DNA of 64,000 nt from Coptis chinensis. Taxonomy: Eukaryota; Streptophyta; Magnoliopsida; Ranunculales; Ranunculaceae. Shown in pieces: positions 48,198 to 59,821 of this stretch. The stretch covers positions 76,785,501-76,849,500 of the forward strand of contig CM027378.1 in assembly GCA_015680905.1 (NCBI GenBank). The letters are read 5' to 3'. The notes below the pieces were generated by a model. The model worked only from the letters and a program-made list of their open reading frames with translations, was not told where the DNA came from and searched no databases. A program made the position numbers and the translations under genes. The number at the start of each line of letters is the position of its first letter. Within the stretch, counting starts at the first letter, position 1.

Positions 48198-49684
48198 TGA
48201 TAAATGTAAAATGAATAGTTTACCTACGAAATGAACGATAAAACTCAAAACGTAAGTAACTAAAACTATCTTCTGGGTCTATATTTTATCAAAGTTTCAA
48301 CTCTCAATTCTATCGAAATAGAGTGGAGTAACAAATTCGTTCCTCTCCTAGTGCTCTAGCATGGATGTTTTCTAATCTAATTAGTCGGTCTTAAGTCTAT
48401 GAGAGCTTTACGAAGGTGATATACTACGATACTTACTAAAAAGAGTCTACGTTGAATTTAACTACGAATACTATGGAAATACGATTGTTTGAATCTAGAT
48501 AAAGAAATTAGAGGGGAATTGAATCCACCTCGAATCCAACTTAACAACCTAGCGTAGAATGTTGTATCTCAATTCTCACGTTCTTACGGCGAGAATTTCG
48601 AGTTCTAATCCCTAGTGTTCCTAGCATTTCTACCTAATACTAACTAGCATGTGAGGTCGCCCACCCATTCTCATGGCTTAAACACGACCTTCTAGAGTGG
48701 AATAGATTCTACAACCAATTCTATACTAACCACTAAGTTTTCATCAAGGCTTCATCAACCCCTCTAATGGAGGTTTTAGCCTTGAGTCATCAAACTAACA
48801 TTTCCCATTGAATCTAAACTAAACATAATTTAAGAAATTGAAATTTACTTACTTAAACAATAATGATTAAAATCTAATTAACAACTAAGAAATGGTAACC
48901 AACAATAATTAAAATAGATCTAATAGATTGAAATACACAATTCGAAATTGATAAAATAACTATTTTATTTATCTAAATCAATCAAGAACAATGATTCAAA
49001 GATTTAATCTAAACAAGAATTCAAAATGGAACTAAACTTAATTTAATTAATAAAACTAGATCTAGAATTCTATATATTAATTTAGGTCTAACTAGCTACC
49101 ATTAACTAACTACCATTAACAAAGAGTGAAGCTTTGGTTTTTATACTCTCAGATCCAAAAATCGTGCATGGGCTTGGAGCCATGTTTTGGGGCAGAGAAT
49201 CAGGCCCAAAACCAATTCTTCGATCAAAAAGGACTCTTCAGCTGCAGTTGGCTTTAACAGACTTTTCGTCCATTTCTGCTCCTCTGATTAGATCAAGGCT
49301 TAAACCATTGGAAAGCTCTTTCCAAGCCGGTCGTTTTGACATAAGGTAGGCCTCATTCCGAGGTCTGAGTCCAAAGATATGGTCTTCGGAAGTTCTGTTG
49401 ACTTTGTGCTTTCTTTTTACTCGTGGACTTTGACTTTTCATCTTCTGACCGGGCTTTACTGAGGCTTTGTCTTCTTGAAAATTGACTTTTAATCACAGAA
49501 CTCCTTAGCAACCAACCATTGCTCCTTTATCTCACTAAAGTGGCACATTTCTGCACATAATGGACTTTGCAACTTGAAATGTATAAAAACACGTAATCAG
49601 TGCTAACTCTTAATTATTACTCACATAATTGGTCTAAAAGTATGTCTGTTACAAAGTTAAAACTACAATTTTGGGATCTTATCA
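48198..49684 (-). mobile_element. 5' LTR of element B
   Basis: 1487 bases with TGATAA...TTATCA ends. A TATAAAAA box lies at 49138-49145 on the minus strand and would drive the element transcript. Confidence 0.93.
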
Positions 49685-50688
49685 GTTACAAAAACAAAAA
49701 CAAAATAAAAAAATAAATCAACCTACCCAATTTAGAATAAGTCTGAGAATAGAATAAGGAAGAAAGAAGAAGAGAAAAACTTGTGTAAACAAAAGTTAGT
49801 TAATTGCTTCAGAAAATAAAGAAAAGAAGTTTCCATCCAAGGAAAAGAAAAAAAAAATAGAAATAAATAAAAACTCCAAAAATAGAATAAAAGGGAGTCA
49901 AAAGCCAAAGAAAAGAAAAAGAAAAATATGGCTAGGGATGGAAACAAAGTATAGAAGCAAAAGAAAATAACAAGGTTTTCTAAGTTACATAATATTCAAA
50001 ACTCTATTATCTCGGACTTGTCCTTTTTGAATATCCATTTCCTTCCTTCTTAAACCATCTCCTAATCCCCATGAACACCTAATAAAGACCTCTAGCTCAA
50101 TTAGGAATAGGTTAGTGTGATAGTAAGTGGCAGATGTGTTTGATCGACTCAGCTTCCTTTGTTGTCATTGAGATTGTAAGGTAAAGTGTGCCCTGCGACT
50201 AGAGTAAATAAACTTGAGTGGAAAAATCAGAGTGTTGTATCTTGACTATTATTGTGAGAACTTACTTGAAGGGCTTATTCGAAGTTTCAGAAATGAACCT
50301 GCTAGGCATTTCATAGTATTACTCATTGTATATATGTTTATTGTAGATGATTGATTATTATGCATATATTAGCTTAGGTTTTCACTTGATTACTCTATAT
50401 GCATTGCTAATGAGAGGTATAGATAATGTAGAGCATGAATAAGGAAACAATAGTTTTATTTCTTAGTCGTTGTAGTATAGATGAAGTTTGTGAGTACCTT
50501 CATCGAAAAACTCTCACGAGGTTATAACTTCGTCACTAGGGAATTCCTAGTGGTTTAAGGCCCTTGTCAGATATGGTCAATGCAATCGCACTCAAATAAA
50601 ACGAGTAGTTAGAACTCTATTTTTTTTGTCACTTATTCTAATTTCTCATCTTTGCTTAAGGACAAGCAAAATGCTGTTTGGGGTGGTT

Positions 50689-51859
50689 TGATAAGAGCCC
50701 CAAACTGTAGTTTTAACCCTATAATGACATATACTTTTAGACCAACTATGTGAGTAATAATTAAGAGTTAACACCGACACGTGTTTTAATGCATTTCAGG
50801 CTTCAAAGTCCATTATGTGCATAAATGTGCCACTTTAGCAAGATAAAGGAGCAAAGGTCGGTTACTAAGGAGTTCCATGATTAAAGGCCAAGATTCAAGA
50901 AGACAAAGCCTTTCTAAAGCCCGGTTAAAAGTCTGAAAAGTCGACGCGGGCGTAAAACAAAGACACAAAGTCGAAAACTTCTGAAGGCCATATCTTTGGA
51001 CTCAGACCTCGGAATGGGACCTACCTTATGTCAAAACGACCGGCTCGGAAAAAGCTTTCCAATGGTCTAAGCCGTGATCCAATCAGAGGAGCAAAAGTGG
51101 ATGAAAATTCTGTTGAAGCCAACTGCAGCTGAAGAGGCCTTTTTGGACTGAAAGAATTGGGTTTTGGGCCTGATTCTCTGGCCCAAAACATGGCTCCAAG
51201 CCCATGCACAATTTTTGGATCTGAAAGTATAAAAACAAAATCTTAGCTCTTTGTTAATGGTAGATAGTTAGGTTAGAAAATAAGTAGGTTAGGAAGCTAA
51301 TGTTAATGGAGTTTAGGGTCAGAAAAAGATAGATCTAGAATAATTTTTAGATCTAGAATTAAATCTCCATTTTAATTAGTTTTCATTTCTCTTGTTTTAA
51401 TTTAAAATATTAAAATATTGTTATTGCTTCATTAGATAAATAAAGTAGTTTATTATTGATCAAATTCGATTTTGTCATTTATCTATTGCTTAGATCTAAT
51501 TTCATTTCTTGGTTGTTAGTCATTTCGTAGTTATTGATGTTGGGTTGGATTATTGTTTAGTTAAATTTCATAAAGTTAGAATCTTTAGATTATGTTGTAT
51601 TCAATTTCATATAGAAATGATAGTATAATGATATTAGAAATTTCACATCACACACTACTCTCATTGTTCACCATTGTTCCTTGTGTCGAGTAGTTGAATT
51701 CTAATTTACGTCTTGAGGGTTTATGAGTGGAACGAATCCTGACTCTCTGATATTACTTCGTTATTGAGAGTAGGAATATTTATATAAACACGTATTTACG
51801 TAAATTGATTATTTGTGTTTACGCATAGATAGTTAGAATACGTAAAATCACTTTTATCA
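50689..51859 (+). mobile_element. 5' LTR of element D (also the 3' LTR of C)
   Basis: 1171 bases, TGATAAGAGCCCCAAACTGT to CTTTTATCA. It follows the PPT of C and precedes the primer-binding site of D, so it is shared by both. A TATAAAAA box is at 51228-51235. Subfamily as in element E. Confidence 0.9.
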
Positions 51860-51861
51860 AA

Positions 51862-51874
51862 TGGCGCCGTTGCC
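51862..51874 (+). other. Primer-binding site of element D
   Basis: TGGCGCCGTTGCC two bases after the LTR, the tRNA-Asp-type site of Athila/Calypso elements. Confidence 0.9.
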
Positions 51875-52375
51875 ACTCTTAGTTTCACTTTCGTATTATT
51901 TTCGTAGTGTTAGTACTTTTCTTAAAGTCCCATTTCACCCACTCACCCGTGTGTGATTCATACTGTGGTTATCCGATTCAACGTTGGAAAATTCCGGGAA
52001 AAATTACACTGAGCGCGATCGCGCCCTAGTAGCCTGGAACAAGAGCGACGACCCCCCATGTGGAAAAACAAAAACACTGTAATTTGAAAATTACCCGAGC
52101 GCCGCGACAGGCTATCTGCGCGCACTTTCAGCCTTTGTTAATTTTTTCAGATTTCGACAGTTTTGATTCGAACGTTGTTTTTTCAATTTTTTTCAGTGTT
52201 CTAACTTGTTATATACACTCAACACGCCAGAAACAAGACGCTATTCATAAGCGAAGCAAGGACCTTGTCGGTATTCCTTTCTTCCACACCTCGCATCTCC
52301 TGTTAGAGGTTTATACTAGTATATCGAATTTTTGGAGTGTTGATGTGTTTAGCTAAGTTTGGTTTTAGCCTTGTA

Positions 52376-54171
52376 TGAGATTAAGGTCCGGCGAACAAAA
52401 ACACGTAACGTAATTACACAACAACAACGCCAACAAACAAGTCTATCTAGTATACCACCCACTACACCTCTAGCTACTATTTCACACACATCACCTGACA
52501 CAATGCCCGACGAAGAATAGACTCCTCTCTCTGACTTCTACAAAGCCTTGAGCGATAGCCCCAAATCTTGCATCGTTATAGCAGACCCAGTGGGGGATTT
52601 CCGAATCCCCCCAAATATTTTTAATTTGTTACCCGTTTTTCATGGTTTAGACCATGAAAAACCTTATCAGCACATGCGTAGGATTGAACAAGTCCTAACA
52701 ACATTCGACCATCCTACGGTTGGTGCGGAACAAATTAAACTCGGGTATTCCCTTTCACCTTAGCCGATAAAGGCGTCTTTGGTTAATCGCCCAAACGCCT
52801 AATTTGTGGACTCGTGGGCTAAACTTGTTCAAATTGTTTATGGAACATTTTACCCACCCCTAAAGACGGATGAGATGCTTTCCAAGATTCATTTCTTTTC
52901 GACAAAATCCTCATGAATTATTTTCAAAGGCTTGGAATCGTTTCACCGATCTCCTTATAGAGTGTCCACGTCATAATTTAGCGAAAGACACGTTAGTTCG
53001 TGCCTTTTTCAAAGGACTTCTACACCACCATAAAGAAGTCCTAGACATAATGAATGGGGTAGTTTCTTAAGTAAAGGAGCCTCGTGAGGCATATAAATTT
53101 TGGAAGATCGGACTAAAGCGTAATAATAATAATTAGGGGGTAGTGACGATTACTCCCCTCCCGCTAGTTCTTCTTCAACAGTTAAGGCTACCAAGATGTT
53201 TGAGGTTAAATCGATCCCGAGCTTAAAACTCTAATTGAATCCCTCACAAAAAGGTAGAGGCCATTTCAGTACAACAAAAAGCCAATCCCCGTCATGAATG
53301 TAAATTCAAATTCATGTAGTTTCTGTTGAGCCCCGAGCAACCCCGACTACATCGTCCTATTGCCTATGAACAGGCTTGTTCCATTAATAGTGAACCTAAC
53401 GCCCTTGGACAAAATCCCAACTTCGGGTTGGAGAAATAACCAAAACGCGTCACACCTCAAGGGTACAATAATCAATATGTTAGGCCTACGCTCAGCTTTA
53501 ACCAAGCCCCACTACGACAAGGACAGGGTCAGGGTAATTTTAATAATTATAACAACCAAGCGCAAACTCGACAAGGTCAAGCACAAAGTCAAGGTAATTA
53601 TAATAATTATAATGCTAATAGAGGTATCGTTTCGGTAAATAATAACTATCAAAATCCACCCATAAATAATTCATGTGAAATAGTTCCAGTCACACCACCC
53701 GTGACTACTACACCCACACAACCGGATCGTCTTGACACCTTCATACAAGTGAGCCAAAAACTTTTCCAAACCATGGCTCAATCTAACCAACAACTTCTAC
53801 AATCCTTTAATAATTTAACCCAACAGTTGGCTCAAAATAAAGCCCAACCCAAAGGTGTGTTTCCAAGTCACGAAATACCTAATCCTAAAACAACAAATAC
53901 AGCCTTTGAGGTAACCGATAATACTAGTAAGGAACATGAAAATGTAGGTGAGCTAAAGGCCATCACCACTCTCCGTTCTGGCAGAGTGGTTGATAACAAA
54001 GTAACTATGCCTATAGTTACCCCACCAGTAGCCCCTACACCTGCTATATTACTAGATACCAAAATAGAAACTGAAGAGCCTACCACTGTAGAGGTACCGG
54101 TTCTGACAAAACCTAAGAAACAGGAAGCCACGGTTAAACATCCAGGTAATACCATTGCTAAATATAGATAG
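52376..54171 (+). mobile_element. Gag region of element D
   Basis: Frames at 52548-52763 (SPKSCIVIADPVGDFRIPPN), 52870-53070 and 53701-54171 (156 codons; QTMAQSNQQLLQSFNNLTQQ) follow the gag order of element B. An Asn/Tyr/Gln-rich stretch near 53530-53660 resembles the nucleocapsid part. Fossil; several breaks. Confidence 0.8.
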
Positions 54172-54830
54172 AAACCACTGTTTCCACAAAAATTAGCCAT
54201 GTTAACTAGGGATACAAATTATGAGGAGATTAGGGATGTTTTCAAGAATCTAACTATAAACCTTCCTTTCCTTGAAGCTATAAAAAAGCTACCACACCAT
54301 GCTAAGTTTCTTAAGGAATTGTGTACTACTAGGCGTAAGACCAATATATACCAAAAGACGCCTTTTAATGCGAGCAATTCCCAACTTTATCTTAACATAA
54401 TGGAATTGTTAAGTACAAGGACCACGGTCGATCCCCATCAGATAATGCACCTTAGGAGATCCTTATCACGATGACCGCGTTATTAGACACGGGGGCTAGT
54501 GTTAACTTACTCCCATTTTATTTGTATAGACAAATAGGTCTAGACGAGATGCAACCCACTAAAATGACGTTGCAATTAGCTGATCGGTCTATTAAGTATC
54601 CTAAGGGTGTCGTCGAAAATGTTCGGTAAAAATTCAGGATTTTTACTATCCGGGCTGATTTTGTCATCCTTGACCACGAAGTCGCAACGCGACTCTGTCC
54701 CATCATCTTAGGCGCCCTTTTTCTCGCAACTACCAATCGCGCTCATTAATTGCGTAATGGTTCAATGTCCATGTCTTTTGGCCATCTTGTCATTGAAGTC
54801 AATGTTTTAAAACAAAGACACACGGTACCC
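54172..54830 (+). mobile_element. Protease region of element D
   Basis: Near 54486 the DNA encodes LLDTGASVNLLPFYLYRQIG, the D-T-G active site of a retropepsin. It is followed by KMTLQLADRSIKYPKGVVEN and, further on, an IILG-like segment. The frame at 54199-54474 is the gag-protease linker. Fossil; broken. Confidence 0.85.
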
Positions 54831-54913
54831 GATTAGATCGCATGGATGGAGAGGTTAGCATGATCGAGAGCTTTGCTCGAGATTATTTCAACAACACGCT
54901 CCCTCGATAATCG

Positions 54914-55633
54914 ATGCCCAAATTTCTTTCCTTTGGAAGATCGGACTCCAACATTTCCATCCCTACACTAGTCGATACACATATTACGGATAAGGAGGAG
55001 ATAGATGACTTTCTCAGAGATATAGAGGACTATCATAGTAACGTGGATATGACCAATCTAGATGAGCAATTCGATGAGTTTCTTAGAGCAGGTGATGATT
55101 CACCCTATCAAGAACTACTTTGCACAACAACCACCTCGACTCCCCTCCTTCCACCCTTTCAAAGGAATCTCGAGTTTGCACTCGATCCTTTTGTTTCTTC
55201 AGTGCTCCATAATTTTTTAAATCCACCTAGTAAACAAATACTTCAGAAGGACAACCCATTGGACACCTTCATTTTCAGACTTGAGACAGTCCCTACACAC
55301 ACAATGAATGAGTTTTGTGCTAAAACCACATCCTCATTGTTTACAGGCTGTCTTTCTACAACTTATCCATATCCACCATATTCTCCACAACCATTCACTT
55401 TACCACACTTATTTACTAGAACACCCACTCATTCAAAAATGAAAAAGAAGGTGCACGCTAGGTTACGTAATAGGGTTATCCGACTTCACTTTCATTTCAC
55501 TAGGTTGCGTCATAGGAAATATTGGTACTTGATTGTGTTTGGATATGTTTTCTGTGATATTTATTTATGGAATGATCCACAACTATTTCGGTTGTTGATA
55601 TATGGTAAACTGCATGTTCATACATACGTTTAG
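54914..55633 (+). mobile_element. 239-codon frame between protease and ORF-a in element D
   Basis: An uninterrupted frame starting MPKFLSFGRSDSNISIPTLV. The first residues match the post-protease linker of element B (KFLSFGKSDF). The rest does not match RT: an acidic part (DDFLRDIEDYHSNVDMTNLD), a Pro/Thr/Tyr-rich part (YPYPPYSPQPFTLPHLFTRT), a Lys/Arg-rich part and a hydrophobic C-terminus (YWYLIVFGYVFCDIYLW). I do not recognise a family. The equivalent DNA of element E carries a related, decayed version. It may be a non-autonomous element's own protein or a remnant pol-to-ORF-a linker. Confidence 0.6.
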
Positions 55634-55910
55634 ATAAAGTCTCGAGTATCTGACTATAAATGACTCAACTTTTGTGTTTGGTGCATTTCCTTTCATTTCC
55701 ATATATTGGTGAGTGCACCATTAAGGTAACCGGGCCCTCCCTATGGAGTGTGTGGTTGTAAGTACCGGATCCTAAGTCCACGTTTGACATAATTCACGTT
55801 TTCCACTCTTGCATGTTTTCTCGGATTTTTGAGTCATGTTTCTCTATGGGGTAAATTATGTTTTTCTTGTTTATTGTTTTCTTTTTAAAATTAAAAAATA
55901 AATAAATAAA

Positions 55911-55970
55911 TAAATATATATATATATATATATATATATTAAAGAATAAACATAGTAGTATAATCTCGAA

Positions 55971-56001
<31 letters not shown>
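55911..56001. repeat. Two (TA)n runs in duplicated context
   Basis: TA runs at about 55914-55939 and 55973-56001, each followed by AAGAATAAACATAGTA and TCTCGAATC-like text, so a unit of about 60 bases was duplicated. Confidence 0.88.
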
Positions 56002-56005
<4 letters not shown>

Positions 56006-56061
56006 AATAAACATAGTAATATAGGAAGTCTCGAATCGACTTTAAAAGACCATATCGCTAA

Positions 56062-56110
56062 AAACAAATTTTCTAAGCTTCGTTGTAAAAATTTGTTTGG
56101 GGTGGGTGTT
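56062..56110 (+). other. Hairpin plus G-tract, unit 1 of element D
   Basis: AAACAAATTTT (56062-56072) pairs with AAAATTTGTTT (56088-56098), an 11-bp stem with a 15-base loop. TTTGGGGTGGGTG follows at once. Equivalent text occurs near 25960-26010 (A), 29425-29480 (E) and 41608-41650 (B). Confidence 0.75.
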
Positions 56111-56784
56111 AAATGTTTCCGATCCTAGAATGTTTATGTCCCATTAGAGTTGTTTAGGCCGTTTAATTGTATAACGATTCGGGTTGACATAATCCATGAT
56201 TTTAGAGTCCAATTGTTCGCATAACGTACGTCATGCACGCACTTCGAGGCGTTTTTCACTATCTTATATGTCATCCATGGTCGGAATAGAGTGTTTTATA
56301 GATCATTAGATTGGAAATTCTCTCCTGATCATTTCCATATCTCATTCACAAAAATCGGACCGGTAACGAAGCGGAAATTTTGATTTGAAGTTTCGCGAAA
56401 AATCGAAAAAAATCAAAAATTTCGATTTGGGCTTGAACCCAACCCGCGCCCACCGACAGCGCGACCGCGCCCTTACCTTAGCCAACAGTCGCGATCTTCT
56501 TCTCCATCCGCCATTAATGCCCAAAAGCTCAAACAAACCTAAAAAAAAAAAAAAAAAAACCCACCACAATCAATCAATACCTAACCCAAATCGACTCTAA
56601 AAGCTTCCCACCACAACCCCACCGATTTACATCACCAAAACCACCGAAAACTCCAAATTTTGGTGCTGCCACCACCACCACACCCACCACCACCACCACC
56701 ACTGTTGCTTCAGCCGGTCGATTTAAATCCCACCACCACATCCCATTTAAACCCCCACTACATTCCAAACTTCCAATGGCTCAA

Positions 56785-57700
56785 CAATGCCGAATTTTGC
56801 CGGAGCAAGCTTTTACCGGCGACCACTTTCACGCCGCTTCTACGTGTGATTTTAAATGATCGATCGAGACTGGAATAGCTTGTGGTACTCGACTGAAGCC
56901 TATTACCACGAGGACTTAGTCAGACGGTTCTACAATACGAGGGAGTTGGAAGGGACTAGGATTTTTGTTGTGGTGGCGAAGAGGAGGAAGGAAGTGACGA
57001 CTGGGTTGTTGGCTGAAATTCTAGGCATCCCGCCTAGAATCCATCTGGATGTCACCCTGTAGGAGTCCCAACATAATGGGGTAGAGCCATTGATGAACGA
57101 GACAGTTATTGGAGGGGACTACAATGTGAGATCGCATTGTGTTCGACAGGCTTCCCTTAGGACCAACCAGCTGGCTGCAGCTCAGTGAATTGGTCGGAAC
57201 GTCCTGGGGAAGGAGAAGGTCAGCGACATCAACCTGAACTGCCTCCATATCTTATGGATACTCCAGGAGCAGAAGTACGAAGTTACGATCTTGGAGTTTC
57301 GCTTAGCATGATTAGGGAGTAGGGAAGTTTGTTGCCCCTCTCCCTGTGTTGATAACCAAGATCATGTTGAAGTTGAGAGCAGCTCAGGCGACTGATAGGA
57401 CTTACGTCACCCTACACCGTAACCCGCGCATCTATAGGGAGTGTGTCCAACGAGTTTGGAGGTTGGTTGAGGATAGAGAAGAAGAAGAAGAGGCTGGTGG
57501 AGAGGAGAATGCCGAGGAGGCTGGGGGAAATCAGAATGCCTCGGAGGATGAGGAGGATTTGACATGTTTTGATGCGGATACCTTGGAGAGGTCTTTGGTC
57601 GATCACGAGACATCGGCTGTGATTCATCGTGGCATCGTCGTTAAAACAACACTATCTCTGCGAAGACCTCCGGACTCGACGAGCAACGATGCATCATAAC
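56785..57700 (+). mobile_element. ORF-a region of element D
   Basis: The frame at 56856-57062 has WNSLWYSTEAYYHEDLVRRF and TTGLLAEILGIPPR, typical of the 'putative plant transposon protein' type domain. The frame at 57346-57699 (117 codons) starts MLITKIMLKLRAAQATDRTY, has IYRECVQRVWRLVEDREEEE and EDEEDLTCFDADTLE. Function unknown. Fossil; a few breaks. Confidence 0.72.
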
Positions 57701-58103
57701 CGAGCTCGTACCCGCAGAGGATGAGAGGTGGGAATGAATGAGGGCCGAGCTAGAAGCTCGGCGCCCGGGCGAGATGCTTACACGATTCCCACCTCCACGG
57801 GGACTCTCCTTCCGAGGACACACCATCGAGACACGAGCGCCGTCGCTGAAGGAGGAATAGTCTTTGCCCCATCGAGAGCCTAGGAGCGATCTCGGACCGT
57901 GTGCCCTCCGCTACCAGTTCGGAGTAGTTAGGGATAGCATCGTTTGATGTTTTATGTTTATTTGTAGTTTTATTATTGTTATTTATTTTAATGTAAGTTT
58001 ATTTCCGTAATTTGAATTTTGTAGTGAAATGTACTCGAATGAAAATTTTAATATAATCGCGGTTATTTTTATTATCGTGGTTGTCTCATATTGATCCCAC
58101 CTT

Positions 58104-58130
58104 CCCAAATTGTTTGGGGGTGGTTTTATC
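58104..58130 (+). other. Hairpin plus G-tract, unit 2 of element D
   Basis: CCCAAA-TTG-TTTGGG stem (58104-58118) merging into TTTGGGGGTGGTTTTATC. The tract is nearly identical to the true PPT/LTR junction TTTGGGGGTGGTTTGATAAG at 61431. Conserved in A (near 23925-23945) and E (near 29160-29185). Confidence 0.78.
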
Positions 58131-58413
58131 TATTCCAAAGATGATTTTTAGATAACCCTCGTTTAGAATTTATTCATGGAGTCAAGGTGAAAATATGGCC
58201 GTTTAGGCATATCCAGGAATAAGTATAAGGGTAGGATGAAATCTAGATTAAATAGGTAGATTCTATCATAAATTCAACCTAAAAGATACTAGGTTTGAAT
58301 TAGAATCAAGATAATGAGTTGTTTCCGTTTTCGGGTTTGGAAATTTTAGAATTTTCGGAAACTGCCGTAAATACTTTTGGCAACTTCCCGATCCGTTTTA
58401 GCAACTTAAAACC

Positions 58414-58420
58414 TATATAA
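58414..58420 (+). promoter_or_regulatory. Internal TATA box upstream of ORF-b in element D
   Basis: TATATAA in ACCTATATAAACTTCATACA, about 270 bases before the ORF-b ATG and followed by a CA/CT-rich stretch like a plant 5' leader. The same box lies at 23628-23634 (A, minus). Weaker forms lie at 28861-28867 (E, minus) and 39405-39412 (B, minus). Confidence 0.55.
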
Positions 58421-58617
58421 ACTTCATACATTCTACACTCACAACTCACACTACACCTAAACTCCATCACTCACCTTTCACTCCCACGATTCCCACGTGT
58501 TGGCTCATTTTCCAAGTTTAAACTCCAACTCCGGCCTTTTCGGCTTCGCTTAAGCGCGACCCACGCTCAAACACTGGAAATTTCAAATACTCAGAGCGCA
58601 CTCGCGCCCTGACTTCC

Positions 58618-59510
58618 GTGGACCAGAAAATTTCCAGTTTTCTGCGGGTAGTATTCGGATCATTCGCAGCTATTCCAGAGCGTTATTTTGAGATGACATC
58701 TCCAACACTGATACCGGAACAGTCCTTTGAAGATTTGTTCCAAAGCACTACTTATGGTGCTTGGTTTCGCGAGGCGATCACATATGTTGGCTGGGAGCCG
58801 CTTATGGTAAGACCGGATGCACTTTATTCTCCAACACTAGCATCTTATTTTTACGATAACTGCATTTTCTTTGAAAGACCAGATGGAGAACAAGTGTTCT
58901 CCATCAACATTGATAATGAACCAATGGAAATTACCAGGTTCTTGCTAGCATTTGTTCATGGACTTGCTATGCCCGCTGAAATACAAGACCCATGGTGCTA
59001 TTGGGTAGATAATATGTATGTCTACACTTACGAGTTTTTGCATGAGTCGTATGGGGCGGGCATTTTCCGTATCGAGGACCAAGGGAACTATAACGTCGCT
59101 TTTGGTAGCCTGTCCATGAACATAGGAAATGTTATGTTTTGGATCATGCTAAACATTTTAGGGGAATGGCATTTTTCTTCTGTGAATGATGCCACTTGCA
59201 GCGTTTTCCTTGCTTTAGCCGCGGGACGTATGTGTCATGACTTTCCCCGAACCTTGATGTCTAGTTTAGCTCGATCCCATAGCATGAGGCATAAGTTCCT
59301 TATTATGCCTGTTCTAGTTTCCCGTATTATGCTATGTTTCTTCCCTATTTTTTGTACACGTTTCACGGATTGGATTACGGTCGACAATCGCATCGACCCA
59401 CCAATAGTATTATTCGATCTTTCCGTCGTAATGATTTGGCAGGGTGGAGGATACAACCTCATCGTTTGCACCCTACACCCCGTCGGACCAAGTGGCTCTT
59501 AATAGGTTAG
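58618..59510 (+). mobile_element. ORF-b of element D
   Basis: The longest uninterrupted frame of the window (294 codons from 58618; a better start by comparison with B is the ATG at 58693, MTSPTLIPEQSFEDLFQSTT). Segments include FREAITYVGWEPLMVRPDAL, DGEQVFSINIDNEPMEITRF, MNIGNVMFWIMLNILGEWHF and RMCHDFPRTLMSSLARSHSM. It resembles the uncharacterised domain found in many plant gypsy elements and annotated as a plant transposon protein. An acidic tail seen in A lies in adjacent DNA. No signal peptide is seen. Function unknown. It is followed by a hairpin/G-tract unit. Confidence 0.75.
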
Positions 59511-59821
59511 CAATAATAGATGATAAATGGCGGAAGCTTGGCAAATTATCATGGCATGGCAGATCTAAAGGAACCTCACTTCTTTATGGAAGAAGAGGAT
59601 GAGGAAGATGATGAGTAATGCGAGATAAGGTAAGTTTTCATTCTAGTTAGTGTCCGCTATGTCCCAAGCAATTTCATTCTTCTTAACCCCATAATGGGTA
59701 GAACTTCATTATAGAGTTAAGGTCGGTTTATTTCCTTTATTAGTACGTTCTAACTTTGTTTTGCGGATGTTCTGAATTTCACACGCTTTGAATGGTATTT
59801 TTCTTACCCTCTTTATTTACA

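Larger units (their letters stand above)
34801..49684 (-). mobile_element. Ty3/gypsy (Athila-like) element B, both LTRs present
   Basis: The most complete element of the window, about 14.9 kb on the minus strand. Parts from right to left: 5' LTR (48198-49684), primer-binding site (48183-48195), leader, gag (about 45800-47640), protease (about 44900-45560), reverse transcriptase and RNase H (about 43330-44860), integrase (about 42000-43220), ORF-a (39943-40980), ORF-b (38140-39012), 3' untranslated region and 3' LTR (34801-36288). The flanks are GTTAC at 34796-34800 and 49685-49689. The two LTRs are almost the same length and identical over runs of hundreds of bases, so the insertion is young. 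Coding parts are spread over many short frames, so it is broken, with roughly ten or more breaks. Confidence 0.92.
34212..50688 (+). mobile_element. Ty3/gypsy fragment C, split by element B
   Basis: Plus-strand 3' internal sequence begins at 34212 (CCCATAGAAACACGTGTAAT matches 59860 in D). It is interrupted at 34800 by element B, resumes at 49685 (GTTACAAAAACAAAAAC) and reaches the hairpin and PPT before the LTR at 50689. The GTTAC at both edges of B shows that C was the target. Only the untranslated 3' part of C is present. Confidence 0.88.
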
